Assembly (NCBI GenBank): GCA_902770045.1
Contig: CACXRO010000013.1
Span: 1-42,428 of the forward strand
DNA from: an uncultured bacterium
GTDB lineage: Bacteria > Verrucomicrobiota > Kiritimatiellia > RFP12 > UBA1067
Length of the DNA: 42,428 nucleotides
Direction: 5' to 3'
The position numbers were made by a program, and so were the translations under genes. The notes below the pieces were generated by a model, which saw nothing but the letters and a program-made list of their open reading frames with translations, ran no database searches and was not told the origin of the DNA. The first letter of the stretch is position 1; each line of letters begins with the position of its first letter. Positions 15,855 to 24,942 of the stretch are shown here, piece after piece.

Positions 15855-16838
15855 ATGAGGACCGGTCTAACCATGCTTGCAGCCCTGGCTTTTGCCGCGC
15901 AGAATCTCTTCGCGGCGGACCAGCACGTTGAAATCGACGCGGCGGCGTTCAAGGAAATCATGCCGCTTGCCGTCGAGGCTTTCGCCATCCAGCAGCGCGC
16001 CGCCGCGCGCGAGGCCGAGCACACTGCGAAGCTGCGCGCGAAGGGCATCGCCGAGGAACCGGCGAGCTTCGGCGACCGGCACGTCATCGACGTGGACATC
16101 ACCGGCGTCGCCGCGCAGTTCGGCCTCGGGCAGATCGAGTTCAACGACTTCGGCCAGCTCTATGTCGACCGCCGCTTCGTCACCGACGAGGAGATGAAGG
16201 TAATCTACGCGATCGAGGACTGGATCCGCCGCCACTTCGCCAAGGAGGTCCGTCCGCGCCAGCAGAAGATCAAGACCTCATTGGTGCCGGTCTTCCGCGG
16301 CTTCGAGGCATCGCGCTACCAGGTGCACGACGAGCTGATCGTCCGCCTGGTGGAAGAGTTCAACGCCGACAAGGCGAAGGCATGCGGCGGCACGGCGGAG
16401 CAGGCGGCGAAGATCGAGGACTTGACCCCGGCGATCGTCAAGGCGCACATGATCGAGGAGTCGGGCGGCAACGGCCCGCGCTCCAAGGCGGCGTGGGCGG
16501 TCGACCCGCTCCAGGTCAACGTGCCCGGCGACTGGGGCGAGGAGAAGACCCTGGTGGGGCTTAAGAAGCCGTCGAAGCGCAACGAGGGGACGCCCGAGGA
16601 GAACGTGCGTGCCGCGATCAGATACCTTTCGCGCAAGGGCTTCTCTTCCTCCGCCAAGCCAGCCTCGGCGCGCCCCAAGGGCTTCTTCGACGGTTGGCTC
16701 AAGGCGCTGCAGCGCTACAACGGCCGCCGCGACCGCACCGACACCGACCGCTACTATTCCGACGAGTACGCCGACAAGATCGTGCGCCGCGCGAAGAACC
16801 CCGACCTTTTCGTGCCCATCGAGATCAAGCTGAAGTAA
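15855..16838 (+). CDS. Secreted lytic-transglycosylase/lysozyme-like protein
   Basis: The 327-residue protein has a signal peptide (MRTGLTMLAALAFAAQNLFA). Its C-terminal half carries a transglycosylase-like core: IVKAHMIEESGGNG with candidate catalytic Glu at 201 or 202, then DPLQVNVPGDWG, a row of helices with ENVRAAIRYLSRKGF, and a closing YNGRRDRTDTDRYYSDEYADK. This order (E-S, product-binding loop, repeated helix, YNG) matches SLT/lysozyme-fold enzymes that cut peptidoglycan glycan strands in the periplasm. The N-terminal 150 residues have no family I recognise. The Tat-type metallohydrolase gene starts five bases after the stop, suggesting co-transcription. Confidence 0.72.
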   Translation: MRTGLTMLAALAFAAQNLFAADQHVEIDAAAFKEIMPLAVEAFAIQQRAAAREAEHTAKLRAKGIAEEPASFGDRHVIDVDITGVAAQFGLGQIEFNDFGQLYVDRRFVTDEEMKVIYAIEDWIRRHFAKEVRPRQQKIKTSLVPVFRGFEASRYQVHDELIVRLVEEFNADKAKACGGTAEQAAKIEDLTPAIVKAHMIEESGGNGPRSKAAWAVDPLQVNVPGDWGEEKTLVGLKKPSKRNEGTPEENVRAAIRYLSRKGFSSSAKPASARPKGFFDGWLKALQRYNGRRDRTDTDRYYSDEYADKIVRRAKNPDLFVPIEIKLK

Positions 16839-16843
16839 GGCGG

Positions 16844-17776
16844 ATGCAGCCAGCCATGACGAGCAGAAGGGAATTCATCGTCGCCGGGACGTCCGCGGCG
16901 GCGGCCGCCGCCATCCCGCGCGCCGCTGCGGCCGCGGCGGACGACGCCGCGCTCGACCGCTGGCAGCGCGAGACCGACCTGGTGACGGCGGAGGCCTACC
17001 GCGCCTACCTCGCTGACGGCGACACGCGCGGCCTTGCCGCGCTCGAGCGGCTGGAGCGCGCCTTCGACCAGGTCAAGGCCGAGGCCGCCGCCGCGAAGGT
17101 CGGCGCGGAGCCGGCCGTCTGGTGCGTCTACAACATGGGCTTCGTCGTCAAGACCGCGAAGTCGCTCTTCTCGATCGACCTCGTCCACCGCCGCGCCGCC
17201 GAGCTCGCCCCGATGCTCGACTTCGCGCTCGTCACCCACAACCACGGCGACCACTGGCGGCAGGACTTCTACAACGCGATGAACGGCGCCGGCAAGACCG
17301 TCGTCTCCAACTTCCTCGACAACTACGGCGCGGCGGACTGGCGCAAGGGCGGGCCCGACTGGGCGAAGAGAGGCGGCTATGCGCGCGGCGAGAGGGAGCT
17401 CGGACTCGGGGACGTGGAGATCAGGACCTCGCTCACCGACCACAACGGCTACCTCGTCGACTTCACCACCGCCTTCGAGATCAGGATCGGCGGCTTCGTC
17501 CTCTACCATACCGGCGACAGCGGCTGGGGCACGGAGCCGAAGCTCGCGACGAAGTGGGGTCGCCCCGACCTCTGGCTGTTTTTCCCCGGCTGCGGAGTGG
17601 ACGTCGCCAAGGCCGTCGCGCGCGTGAAGCCGCGCCGCATCGCCTTCGGCCACCTCTGGGAGCTCGGGCACTCGGTGGGACGCCTCAACGCCAGGATGGT
17701 GCGCGCCGCGCGCACGAGCGCCGCCGCCGCCGGCTGCGCCGACGTCTCGGTTCCGCTCTGGGGCGAGCGGGTCTGA
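16844..17776 (+). CDS. Exported metallo-beta-lactamase-fold hydrolase
   Basis: The 310-residue protein has a twin-arginine-type leader (TSRREFIVAGTSAAAAAA), suggesting folded export by Tat. The MBL metal motif is THNHGDHW (H132, H134, D136, H137), followed by LYHTGDSGWG and a late FGHLWELGH, a UlaG/YcbX-like arrangement often found in lactonases and phosphodiesterases of unknown substrate. An internal ATG at 16856 (MTSRREFIV) is an equally good start and puts the Tat motif nearer the N terminus. AAGG lies just upstream of the first ATG. Gaps of 5 and 20 bases link it to the lytic enzyme before it and tagaturonate reductase after it. Confidence 0.78.
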   Translation: MQPAMTSRREFIVAGTSAAAAAAIPRAAAAAADDAALDRWQRETDLVTAEAYRAYLADGDTRGLAALERLERAFDQVKAEAAAAKVGAEPAVWCVYNMGFVVKTAKSLFSIDLVHRRAAELAPMLDFALVTHNHGDHWRQDFYNAMNGAGKTVVSNFLDNYGAADWRKGGPDWAKRGGYARGERELGLGDVEIRTSLTDHNGYLVDFTTAFEIRIGGFVLYHTGDSGWGTEPKLATKWGRPDLWLFFPGCGVDVAKAVARVKPRRIAFGHLWELGHSVGRLNARMVRAARTSAAAAGCADVSVPLWGERV

Positions 17777-17796
17777 AATCTGAAAGGAGAACGCAA

Positions 17797-18939
17797 ATGG
17801 AAACCAAGATACTCCAGTTCGGGGAAGGCAACTTCCTCCGGTGCTTCATCGACTGGATGGTCCAGAAGATGAACGACAAGGCCGGCTTCAACGGCCAGGT
17901 GCAGATCATCCAGCCGATCGGCGAGGAGCTCTCGCCGCCGTCGAGGATCCTCAACGAGCGCGGCGGCAGGTACCACACCTGCCTCAGGGGCGTCATCGGC
18001 GGCAAGACCGTCGAGGAGATCGAGGAGATCTCGTCCGTGAAGGGCGTGGACCTCGCCGCCAACCTCGAGCAGTACGCCGCGGTTCCGTCGCTCCGGTTCG
18101 TCGTCTCGAACACGACCGAGGCGGGCATCCAGTACGTAAAGGGCGCGGACACCTTCCCGGCCAAGGTGCTGCGGCTCATGCGTTCGCGCTTCGCCGCGAA
18201 GCTTCCCGGCCTCGTCTTCATCCCCTGCGAGCTCATCGAGCACAACGGCGACAACCTCAAGAAGTGCGTCCTCCGTCATCTCGCCGACGCCCCTGACGCC
18301 GCGCTCCAGAAGTACATCGAGAACGAGTGCGTATTCTGCTCGACTCTGGTCGACCGCATCGTCGCCGGCCGGCCCGACCCCGAGTCCGCCGCGCGCTACG
18401 CCGAGCGTCTGGGCGAGAAGGACGAGGTGCTCGTCTGCGGCGAGCCGTTCCACTTCTTCGTCGTCGAGACCCCGGCCGGCTTCGACCTCGAGAGGGAGCT
18501 GCCGCTCAAGGCGGCCGGCGTCAACGTCGTCTACACGCCGGACATGCAGCCCTACCGCACCCGCAAGGTGCGCTTTCTCAACGCGACGCACACCACGATG
18601 GTCTACCGTGGGCTCGAGAAGGGCTTCACCGAGGTCGCCCAGTGCATCGCCGACCCGGAGTTCAACCGGTTCGTCCGCAAGGTAGTCTTCGACGAGATCT
18701 ACCCGACCGTGAACCTGCCCGACGCCGAGAAGAAGGAATACGCCGAGAGCGTCCTCGAGCGCTTCGCCAATCCCTTTGCCCACCACCAGCTCAAGTCGAT
18801 CGCGCTCAACACGATCGCCAAGTGGAAGACGCGGTGCCTCCCGGTCGTCTGCGACTACTACAAGCTCTACGGCAAGCTCCCGCCGGCGATGATCGAGGGC
18901 TACGAGGCCATCGCCCGCCACTACGACGCCGCGAAATAG
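17797..18939 (+). CDS. uxaB: Tagaturonate reductase / mannitol-dehydrogenase-family oxidoreductase
   Basis: Tagaturonate reductase converts tagaturonate to altronate with NADH in galacturonate (pectin) breakdown. The 380-residue protein opens with ILQFGEGNFLRCFIDW, the nucleotide-binding start of UxaB, and contains the family catalytic pattern K257-VRFL-N262-AT-H265. Other recognisable blocks are VVSNTTEAGI and FIPCELIEHNG. It is about 100 residues shorter than E. coli UxaB, the difference falling mainly in the C-terminal half. AAGGAGA lies seven bases before the ATG. No uxaA or uxaC lies nearby, so the rest of the pathway must be elsewhere. A related polyol or altronate-type reductase is the alternative. 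Confidence 0.82.
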   Translation: METKILQFGEGNFLRCFIDWMVQKMNDKAGFNGQVQIIQPIGEELSPPSRILNERGGRYHTCLRGVIGGKTVEEIEEISSVKGVDLAANLEQYAAVPSLRFVVSNTTEAGIQYVKGADTFPAKVLRLMRSRFAAKLPGLVFIPCELIEHNGDNLKKCVLRHLADAPDAALQKYIENECVFCSTLVDRIVAGRPDPESAARYAERLGEKDEVLVCGEPFHFFVVETPAGFDLERELPLKAAGVNVVYTPDMQPYRTRKVRFLNATHTTMVYRGLEKGFTEVAQCIADPEFNRFVRKVVFDEIYPTVNLPDAEKKEYAESVLERFANPFAHHQLKSIALNTIAKWKTRCLPVVCDYYKLYGKLPPAMIEGYEAIARHYDAAK

Positions 18940-18951
18940 CGAAGCGGTTTT

Positions 18952-18960
18952 TGGTATAAT
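18952..18960 (+). promoter_or_regulatory. Extended -10 promoter of plsY
   Basis: TGGTATAAT followed by ACGG; six bases separate it from the ATG at 18967, the shortest gap in the window. A leaderless plsY mRNA is expected. Confidence 0.7.
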
Positions 18961-18966
18961 ACGGCC

Positions 18967-19596
18967 ATGAGCGAAAATACTATCGTGTGGGCGGCGTGGA
19001 TCCTCGGCGCGTATCTCGTAGGCGGGATTCCGTTCGGGTACCTCATCGGCAGGATGCGCGGCGTGGACGTGCGCACCGTCGGCTCGAAGAACATCGGGGC
19101 GACGAACGTGTTCCGCACCGTCGGCAAGAAGTGGGGGCTCGTTGCCTTCGCGTGCGACGTCCTCAAGGGTTTCCTCCCGACCCTGGCGGCGCGGCGCTTC
19201 CTGCCCGAGGCGGCGCTCTGGGTCGGCGTCGCCTGCGTGGTCGGCCACATGCTCACGCCCTACATGAAGTTCAAGGGCGGCAAGGGCGTGGCGACGGCTT
19301 TCGGCATGCTGCTCGGCCTCGCGCCCGCGCTCGTCGGCTGCGCGTTCGCTGTCTTCTCGCTCGTCTTCGCGCTTACCCACTACATCTCGCTTGGCAGCTG
19401 TCTCGCGGCGGCATTCCTCGCGGTCATGGTCTGGTTCCCTGTCCTGGGCGTGCGCGGCGCGGCGGACCTGCCGCAGTGCGTGCTCGTCACCCTGGTCGCG
19501 CTCTTCGTCATCTGGAAGCACCGGTCGAACATCAAGCGCCTCGCCACCGGGTGCGAAAGCAAGATATACCTCTTCGGCCGGCGCAAGGACGGCTGA
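18967..19596 (+). CDS. plsY: Acyl-phosphate:glycerol-3-phosphate acyltransferase
   Basis: PlsY is an inner-membrane enzyme that makes lysophosphatidate from acyl-phosphate and glycerol-3-phosphate, the first step of phospholipid synthesis. The 209-residue protein has the family's hydrophobic segments and all three loop motifs: GSKNIGATNVFRTVGKK, KFKGGKGVATAFG and WKHRSNIKRL. Length is normal. It heads a short operon with a DjlA-like J protein (GTG start three bases after the stop) and coaB. Confidence 0.96.
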   Translation: MSENTIVWAAWILGAYLVGGIPFGYLIGRMRGVDVRTVGSKNIGATNVFRTVGKKWGLVAFACDVLKGFLPTLAARRFLPEAALWVGVACVVGHMLTPYMKFKGGKGVATAFGMLLGLAPALVGCAFAVFSLVFALTHYISLGSCLAAAFLAVMVWFPVLGVRGAADLPQCVLVTLVALFVIWKHRSNIKRLATGCESKIYLFGRRKDG

Positions 19597-19599
19597 GCA

Positions 19600-19980
19600 G
19601 TGGGCTGGAAGGGGTTCGTCATCGGATCGATCGCGGGCGGCGCCCGCGGGAGCTGGGTCGGCGCCATCATCGGAGCCCTCGCCGGCGACTGGGTGGAGCG
19701 CCGGTGGTTCTCCGCCCGCCGCGGGCCTGCGCCCCGCCGCGCATCTCCGTTTCCGGCCGACGACGACACGCTCCTCAGGGCTTACGCCGAGCTTGGCGTC
19801 GCCCCGGAGGCCGAGAACGAGGTGGTGCGCGCCGCCTACCGGGAGCTCGCGAAGAAGCACCATCCGGACGCGATACGCGCCGCGGGTGGCGACGACGCGG
19901 CGGTTGCCGCGGCAGACGCGAAGATGGTGCGGGTCAACGCCGCCTGGAGGGAGATCCGCGACGCAAGGGGGCTCAGATGA
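19600..19980 (+). CDS. DjlA-like membrane-anchored J-domain protein
   Basis: Starts with GTG three bases after plsY. The 126-residue protein begins with a glycine-rich hydrophobic hairpin (GFVIGSIAGGARG, GAIIGALAGDWVERR) resembling the membrane segment of DjlA. It ends with a J domain: AYAELGVAPEAENEVVRAAY, the HPD motif at residues 88-90, and VNAAWREIRDAR. J proteins stimulate DnaK ATPase. The central TerB-like domain of full DjlA is missing, so this is a short version. Its stop overlaps the coaB start (ATGA). Confidence 0.82.
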   Translation: MGWKGFVIGSIAGGARGSWVGAIIGALAGDWVERRWFSARRGPAPRRASPFPADDDTLLRAYAELGVAPEAENEVVRAAYRELAKKHHPDAIRAAGGDDAAVAAADAKMVRVNAAWREIRDARGLR

Positions 19981-20657
19981 GCGCGGCGCGCATGAGACTG
20001 GTGGTGACGGCTGGCCCCACCCGAGAATATCTCGACCCGGTGAGGTTCCTCTCCAACCCCTCCACCGGCAAGATGGGCTTCGCCGTCGCCGCCGAGGCCG
20101 CGCGGCGCGGGCACGAGGTGGTGCTGGTGGCGGGGCCCGTCGCGCTGAAGACGCCGCGCGGAGTCAAGCGCGTGGACGTTGTCTCCGCCCGCGAGATGCT
20201 CGCCGCGGCCGCCGCGGCGGTCGATTCCGCGCCGCGCTCCGCTCCGCTTGCGTTCGTGGGTGTCGCCGCAGTGGCCGACTGGCGTCCGCGCCGCCGCGCC
20301 GCGAAGAAGCTCAAGAAGCGCGAGATGTCCGGCACGCTGGAGCTCGTGCGCAACCCGGACGTCCTCAAGTCCGTCGGCGCACGGCTGCGGCGGGCGGGGC
20401 GGAAGGACGCGGTGCTGGTGGGCTTTGCCGCCGAGACCGGCTCGCCGATTGCCGAGGCGGCGCGCAAGTGCCGCGAGAAGCGTCTTGCCTTCACGGTGGC
20501 GAACGACGTCGCCGAGAAGGGCAGCGGCTTCGGCTCGGACTCGAACCGGGTCGCGTTCGTCCGCGCCGACGGATCCTCTGTCCGCCTGCCGCTGATGTCG
20601 AAGCAGGCGGTTGCCGTCCGGATTGTAAAGGAGCTAGAAAATCTTGCTGGGGTTTGA
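19977..20657 (+). CDS. coaB: Stand-alone phosphopantothenoylcysteine synthetase (CoaB)
   Basis: CoaB joins cysteine to 4'-phosphopantothenate in coenzyme A synthesis. The 226-residue protein has VTAGPTREYLDPVRFLSN, STGKMGFAVAAEA, AAVADWRP, LVGFAAETG and a closing NDV...GSGFGSDSNRV block, the normal CoaB core. In most bacteria CoaB is fused to CoaC as Dfp; here there is no N-terminal decarboxylase and none next to it. The start overlaps the preceding stop by four bases (ATGA), implying coupling; a second ATG lies 15 bases downstream. Confidence 0.9.
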   Translation: MSAARMRLVVTAGPTREYLDPVRFLSNPSTGKMGFAVAAEAARRGHEVVLVAGPVALKTPRGVKRVDVVSAREMLAAAAAAVDSAPRSAPLAFVGVAAVADWRPRRRAAKKLKKREMSGTLELVRNPDVLKSVGARLRRAGRKDAVLVGFAAETGSPIAEAARKCREKRLAFTVANDVAEKGSGFGSDSNRVAFVRADGSSVRLPLMSKQAVAVRIVKELENLAGV

Positions 20658-22091
<1,434 letters not shown>

Positions 22092-22119
22092 GGGCCAGCC
22101 ACGGCATTACGCCAACAAC

Positions 22120-22149
22120 GAGCCGCGCGGTCATCCGTCCGCGCGGCTC
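22120..22149 (+). terminator. GC-rich hairpin after eno
   Basis: GAGCCGCGCGG pairs perfectly with CCGCGCGGCTC across an 8-base loop. Only a weak T stretch (GCTTGT) follows. Position between eno and the next promoter supports a terminator role. Confidence 0.6.
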
Positions 22150-22161
22150 GCTTGTACCGTC

Positions 22162-22188
22162 CACGAACTCCGAACCACGAACCACGAA
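22162..22188 (+). repeat. 7-bp tandem repeat (CGAACCA type) upstream of the Mrp promoter
   Basis: Heptads CGAACTC, CGAACCA, CGAACCA and CGAA end two to three bases before the TGGTATAAT box. Confidence 0.6.
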
Positions 22189-22190
22189 TA

Positions 22191-22199
22191 TGGTATAAT
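22191..22199 (+). promoter_or_regulatory. Extended -10 promoter of the Mrp gene
   Basis: TGGTATAAT followed by ACGC; 11 bases to the ATG with no Shine-Dalgarno site in between. Confidence 0.7.
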
Positions 22200-22210
22200 A
22201 CGCCTCAACT

Positions 22211-23038
22211 ATGAGCGAAGAATGCAACCACGACTGCGCTAACTGCGCGAAGAAGAAGGACGGCGGCTGCTCCGACCCGAAGAGCTTCCAGGTAGCCGCC
22301 AACTCGAAGAGCCGCATCGGCAAGGTCATCGCCGTCATGAGCGGCAAGGGCGGCGTCGGCAAGTCGCTTGTCACCGAGCTGCTGGCGGTGGCGGCGTCCC
22401 AACGCGGACTCAAAACCGCCATCCTCGACGCCGACGTCACCGGACCGTCCATCCCGACCGCCTTCGGCCTCGCCGAGCGTGCCGTCGCCGACGGCGAGGG
22501 CGGCATCCTGCCCTGCCGTACCCAGGGCGGAATCGGGGTGATGTCGCTGAACCTGCTCGTCGACGACCCGAAGTCGCCCGTGGTCTGGCGCGGACCGGTG
22601 ATCGCCGGCGCGGTGAAGCAGTTCTGGAGCGAGGTCGTCTGGGGCGACGTCGACGTGATGTTCGTGGACATGCCGCCTGGCACCGGCGACGTGCCGCTCA
22701 CGGTGTTCCAGTCGCTGCCGGTCGCCGGCGCGGTGGTGGTCACCTCGCCGCAGGACCTGGTGCAGCTCGTGGTCGAGAAGGCGGTGCGGATGGCGGACAT
22801 GATGAAGGTGCCGGTCCTCGGGCTTGTCGAGAACATGAGCTCCTTCAAGTGCCCCGACTGCGGCAAGGTGCACGAGGTGTTCGGTCCCTCCAAGGCCACG
22901 GAAATGGCGGCCGCACACGGCATCAAGGCCGTCGCGTCGGTGCCGATCGACCCCGCGCTCGCCGCGGCGGTTGACGCAGGGACGGTCGAACTTGCCGACG
23001 TCTCGTTCATGAAGCCGATCCTCGATGCGCTCGTCTGA
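22211..23038 (+). CDS. mrp: Mrp/ApbC/NBP35-type iron-sulfur carrier ATPase
   Basis: Mrp-type P-loop ATPases carry and insert 4Fe-4S clusters. The 275-residue protein has the deviant Walker A GKGGVGKS at about residues 45-52, LDADVTGPSIPTAFG, VDMPPGTGD and TSPQDLVQLVV. The C-terminal CPDC (FKCPDCGKVHE) is the bridging cluster site. Four cysteines near the N terminus (C5, C9, C12, C20) form an NBP35-like second cluster motif, also seen in other anaerobes. The gene overlaps the hemolysin-III gene by 14 bases, indicating co-transcription. Confidence 0.92.
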   Translation: MSEECNHDCANCAKKKDGGCSDPKSFQVAANSKSRIGKVIAVMSGKGGVGKSLVTELLAVAASQRGLKTAILDADVTGPSIPTAFGLAERAVADGEGGILPCRTQGGIGVMSLNLLVDDPKSPVVWRGPVIAGAVKQFWSEVVWGDVDVMFVDMPPGTGDVPLTVFQSLPVAGAVVVTSPQDLVQLVVEKAVRMADMMKVPVLGLVENMSSFKCPDCGKVHEVFGPSKATEMAAAHGIKAVASVPIDPALAAAVDAGTVELADVSFMKPILDALV

Positions 23039-23681
23039 ACGCCAGACCTCGGGCGAGGAGGTCGCCAACGCCGTCACCCACGTCGTCGGCTCCCACCTCG
23101 GCGCGGCGATGCTGGCGCTGCTCGTCTGGCAGGGCGCGGTGAGCGGCGTGGACGTGGCGTGGAAGGCGACTTCCGGCGCCATCTTCGGCGTGTCGGCGAT
23201 CTTCCTCTACGCGATTTCGTCCGCCTACCACGCCGTCTCCTACGAGCCGGCGAAGCAGGTGCTGCACAAGATGGACCACATGGCGATCTTCTTCCTCATC
23301 GCCGGCAGCTACACCCCGTTCTGCCTGGTGACGCTGCGCCAGACGCATCCCGCCCTCGCCTGGACGATCTTCGGGGTGGAATGGGGCGCGGCGGTGGTGG
23401 GCACGGTCTTCAAGGCCTTCACCACCGGACGCTTCCGCTACATCTCCACCTCGGCCTACGTGGTGATGGGCTGGGCGGCGCTCGCGGCAATTGCGCCGCT
23501 GATAAGGTCGCTCACCGGCCTCGGCGCGATGTGGCTCGTGCTCGGCGGTGCGCTCTACACCGCCGGCTGCGGCTTCTACCTCTGGAAGCGGCTTCCCTAC
23601 TCGCACATGGTGTGGCACCTCTTCGTGCTCGCCGGCACGGTCTGCCACTTCTTCTGCATCCTCTGGTACGTGATGGCGTGA
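23025..23681 (+). CDS. Hemolysin III / TrhA-family (PAQR) membrane protein
   Basis: This 218-residue protein has seven predicted membrane segments and the family motifs SSAYHAVS, HKMDHMAIFFLIAGSYTPFCL and the C-terminal YSHMVWHLFVLAG with conserved histidines, placing it in the bacterial PAQR/HlyIII group. Relatives have been linked to membrane fluidity control and hydrolase-like activity; true hemolysis is doubtful. The ATG lies inside the end of mrp (14-base overlap). The GH20-like gene follows after 11 bases. Confidence 0.88.
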   Translation: MRSSERQTSGEEVANAVTHVVGSHLGAAMLALLVWQGAVSGVDVAWKATSGAIFGVSAIFLYAISSAYHAVSYEPAKQVLHKMDHMAIFFLIAGSYTPFCLVTLRQTHPALAWTIFGVEWGAAVVGTVFKAFTTGRFRYISTSAYVVMGWAALAAIAPLIRSLTGLGAMWLVLGGALYTAGCGFYLWKRLPYSHMVWHLFVLAGTVCHFFCILWYVMA

Positions 23682-23692
23682 GGAGCCTTGCC

Positions 23693-24589
23693 ATGTCCTT
23701 CGAGAAGCGAGCGTACCTGATCGACATCACCCGCCGCGCGCCGACGACGCGGGCGATGCGGTTCGTCGTCGACCTCCTCGCCGGCTGCGGCTACAACGAG
23801 CTCTTCGTCCACCGCGGCGAATTCAGCTCCGGCTTCGAGGACGACCCTCCCGCGCTCGAGGATCCGCGGCGGCTGGCGGCCTACTGCGAGATGCAGGGGA
23901 TCAAGCTCGTCGAGATCGATCCCGACGGCTACGACCGCCTCCTGCTCGCCGGCGACACGGTGGCGGTCTCCACCGAGTCGCCGCGCTCGCTCGCTGGCCG
24001 CGTGGAGGAAATGCGCGAGCGCATGGGCCGCGCCGAGGAGGCTGCCCGTCTCCGCAAGGCGCGGCGGTTCCTCGTCACTGACTTCGCCGACGAGTGCGCC
24101 TGGCAGCCGCTCGCCGCCTCGCTCCCCGGGATCATCCTCGGCGGCAACTTCGCGAGCGACGGACGCAAGGCGGCGAAGATGGACCTCGAGCGCGAGCTCG
24201 ACCGGGTGCTGGACGCGCCGCTCGGAGGACTCCTCCTCAAGCTCGGCACCCTGTATCTGCGCGGCGGCGCGGTGCGGGACGACTCCTCCGAGTTCTTCAA
24301 CATCCTCGCGAACGAAATCGGCTACTCGCGCCATCCCGGCATCACCGAGACGGTGCTCGAGGACGTAGGCGGAGTCGCGCGCGGCGTGCGCGTCGCAGCG
24401 GAGCGCTGGACCGACCGCAGCGACTGGGCCAAGGAGATCGTCCACATGGCGAACCTCCTCGACGCTGCCTGCCACCGCCGCGACGAGCGGCGACTCCGCG
24501 CGCTCCGCGACGAGCACGGCCGCGTCTGGGCGCTCAGGTTTCGGCCCGAAGGCCGCGTCGAGTCGCTCTCCCGCCTCCCCCGCTTCTAG
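23693..24589 (+). CDS. GH20-like TIM-barrel protein, cytoplasmic
   Basis: The 298-residue protein has no signal peptide. The opening RAYLIDITRRAPTTRAMRFVVDLLAGCGYNELFVH resembles the first strands of family-20 glycosidases, and the closing WALRFRPEGRVESLSRL resembles the end of such proteins (RNRPGGLxDS). A clear catalytic Asp-Glu pair of hexosaminidases is not obvious; FADECAW near residue 130 contains an acidic pair out of the usual context. It could be a sugar-binding or degenerate hydrolase. GAGGAG lies about eight bases upstream of the ATG. It is the last gene of the mrp-hlyIII unit. Confidence 0.55.
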   Translation: MSFEKRAYLIDITRRAPTTRAMRFVVDLLAGCGYNELFVHRGEFSSGFEDDPPALEDPRRLAAYCEMQGIKLVEIDPDGYDRLLLAGDTVAVSTESPRSLAGRVEEMRERMGRAEEAARLRKARRFLVTDFADECAWQPLAASLPGIILGGNFASDGRKAAKMDLERELDRVLDAPLGGLLLKLGTLYLRGGAVRDDSSEFFNILANEIGYSRHPGITETVLEDVGGVARGVRVAAERWTDRSDWAKEIVHMANLLDAACHRRDERRLRALRDEHGRVWALRFRPEGRVESLSRLPRF

Positions 24590-24622
24590 GCACAGACCGC
24601 GGCCGTCAGTTCACTTTGTAGA

Positions 24623-24883
24623 AACTCCGATGGTTTGGGCTCCCGCTACCGCTCCGCAGCTTCGCACCTGCCAACCATGAACCAGTTCCAGGCAGTTTTT
24701 GCTCACACAGAGGCGCAGAGACGCAGAGGTTTCTTAACTGGGGCTACGCCCCAGACCCCGTTTCATCCCTGCGGCGAAGCCGCAGATACAACCCATAGTC
24801 AACATGGCTGTGGTAGATGAATGAATTTTGCGAAGCATATATCATTCTGCGGAGCGGTAGCGAGAGCCCCACAGATCGGAGTT
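24623..24883. mobile_element. MITE-like element with 37-bp terminal inverted repeats
   Basis: The left arm 24623-24659 (AACTCCGAT...CGCTACCGCTCCGCAG) and right arm 24847-24883 are inverted copies matching at about 32 of 37 positions. The interior (about 187 bases) encodes nothing, holds the small hairpins GGGGCTACGCCCC and CTGCGGCGAAGCCGCAG, and includes a short-period repeat (GAGGCGCAGAGACGCAGAG). It fills most of the 353-base gap between the GH20-like and MATE genes. No target-site duplication is evident, so a folded RNA or bidirectional terminator is an alternative. Confidence 0.6.
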
Positions 24884-24916
24884 AATACCTCGCCCCCAAC
24901 CAACTAACATAGAATA

Positions 24917-24925
24917 TGATATAAT
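24917..24925 (+). promoter_or_regulatory. Extended -10 promoter of the five-gene MATE operon
   Basis: TGATATAAT, 17 bases before the ATG at 24943. It is the only recognisable promoter before the operon 24943-30446. Confidence 0.65.
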
Positions 24926-24942
24926 TAACACCAATTAGTCGT

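Noticed and set aside
23025-23681. Hemolysin as a virulence factor
   Set aside because: HlyIII/PAQR proteins are widespread housekeeping membrane proteins; the name alone does not support a toxin.
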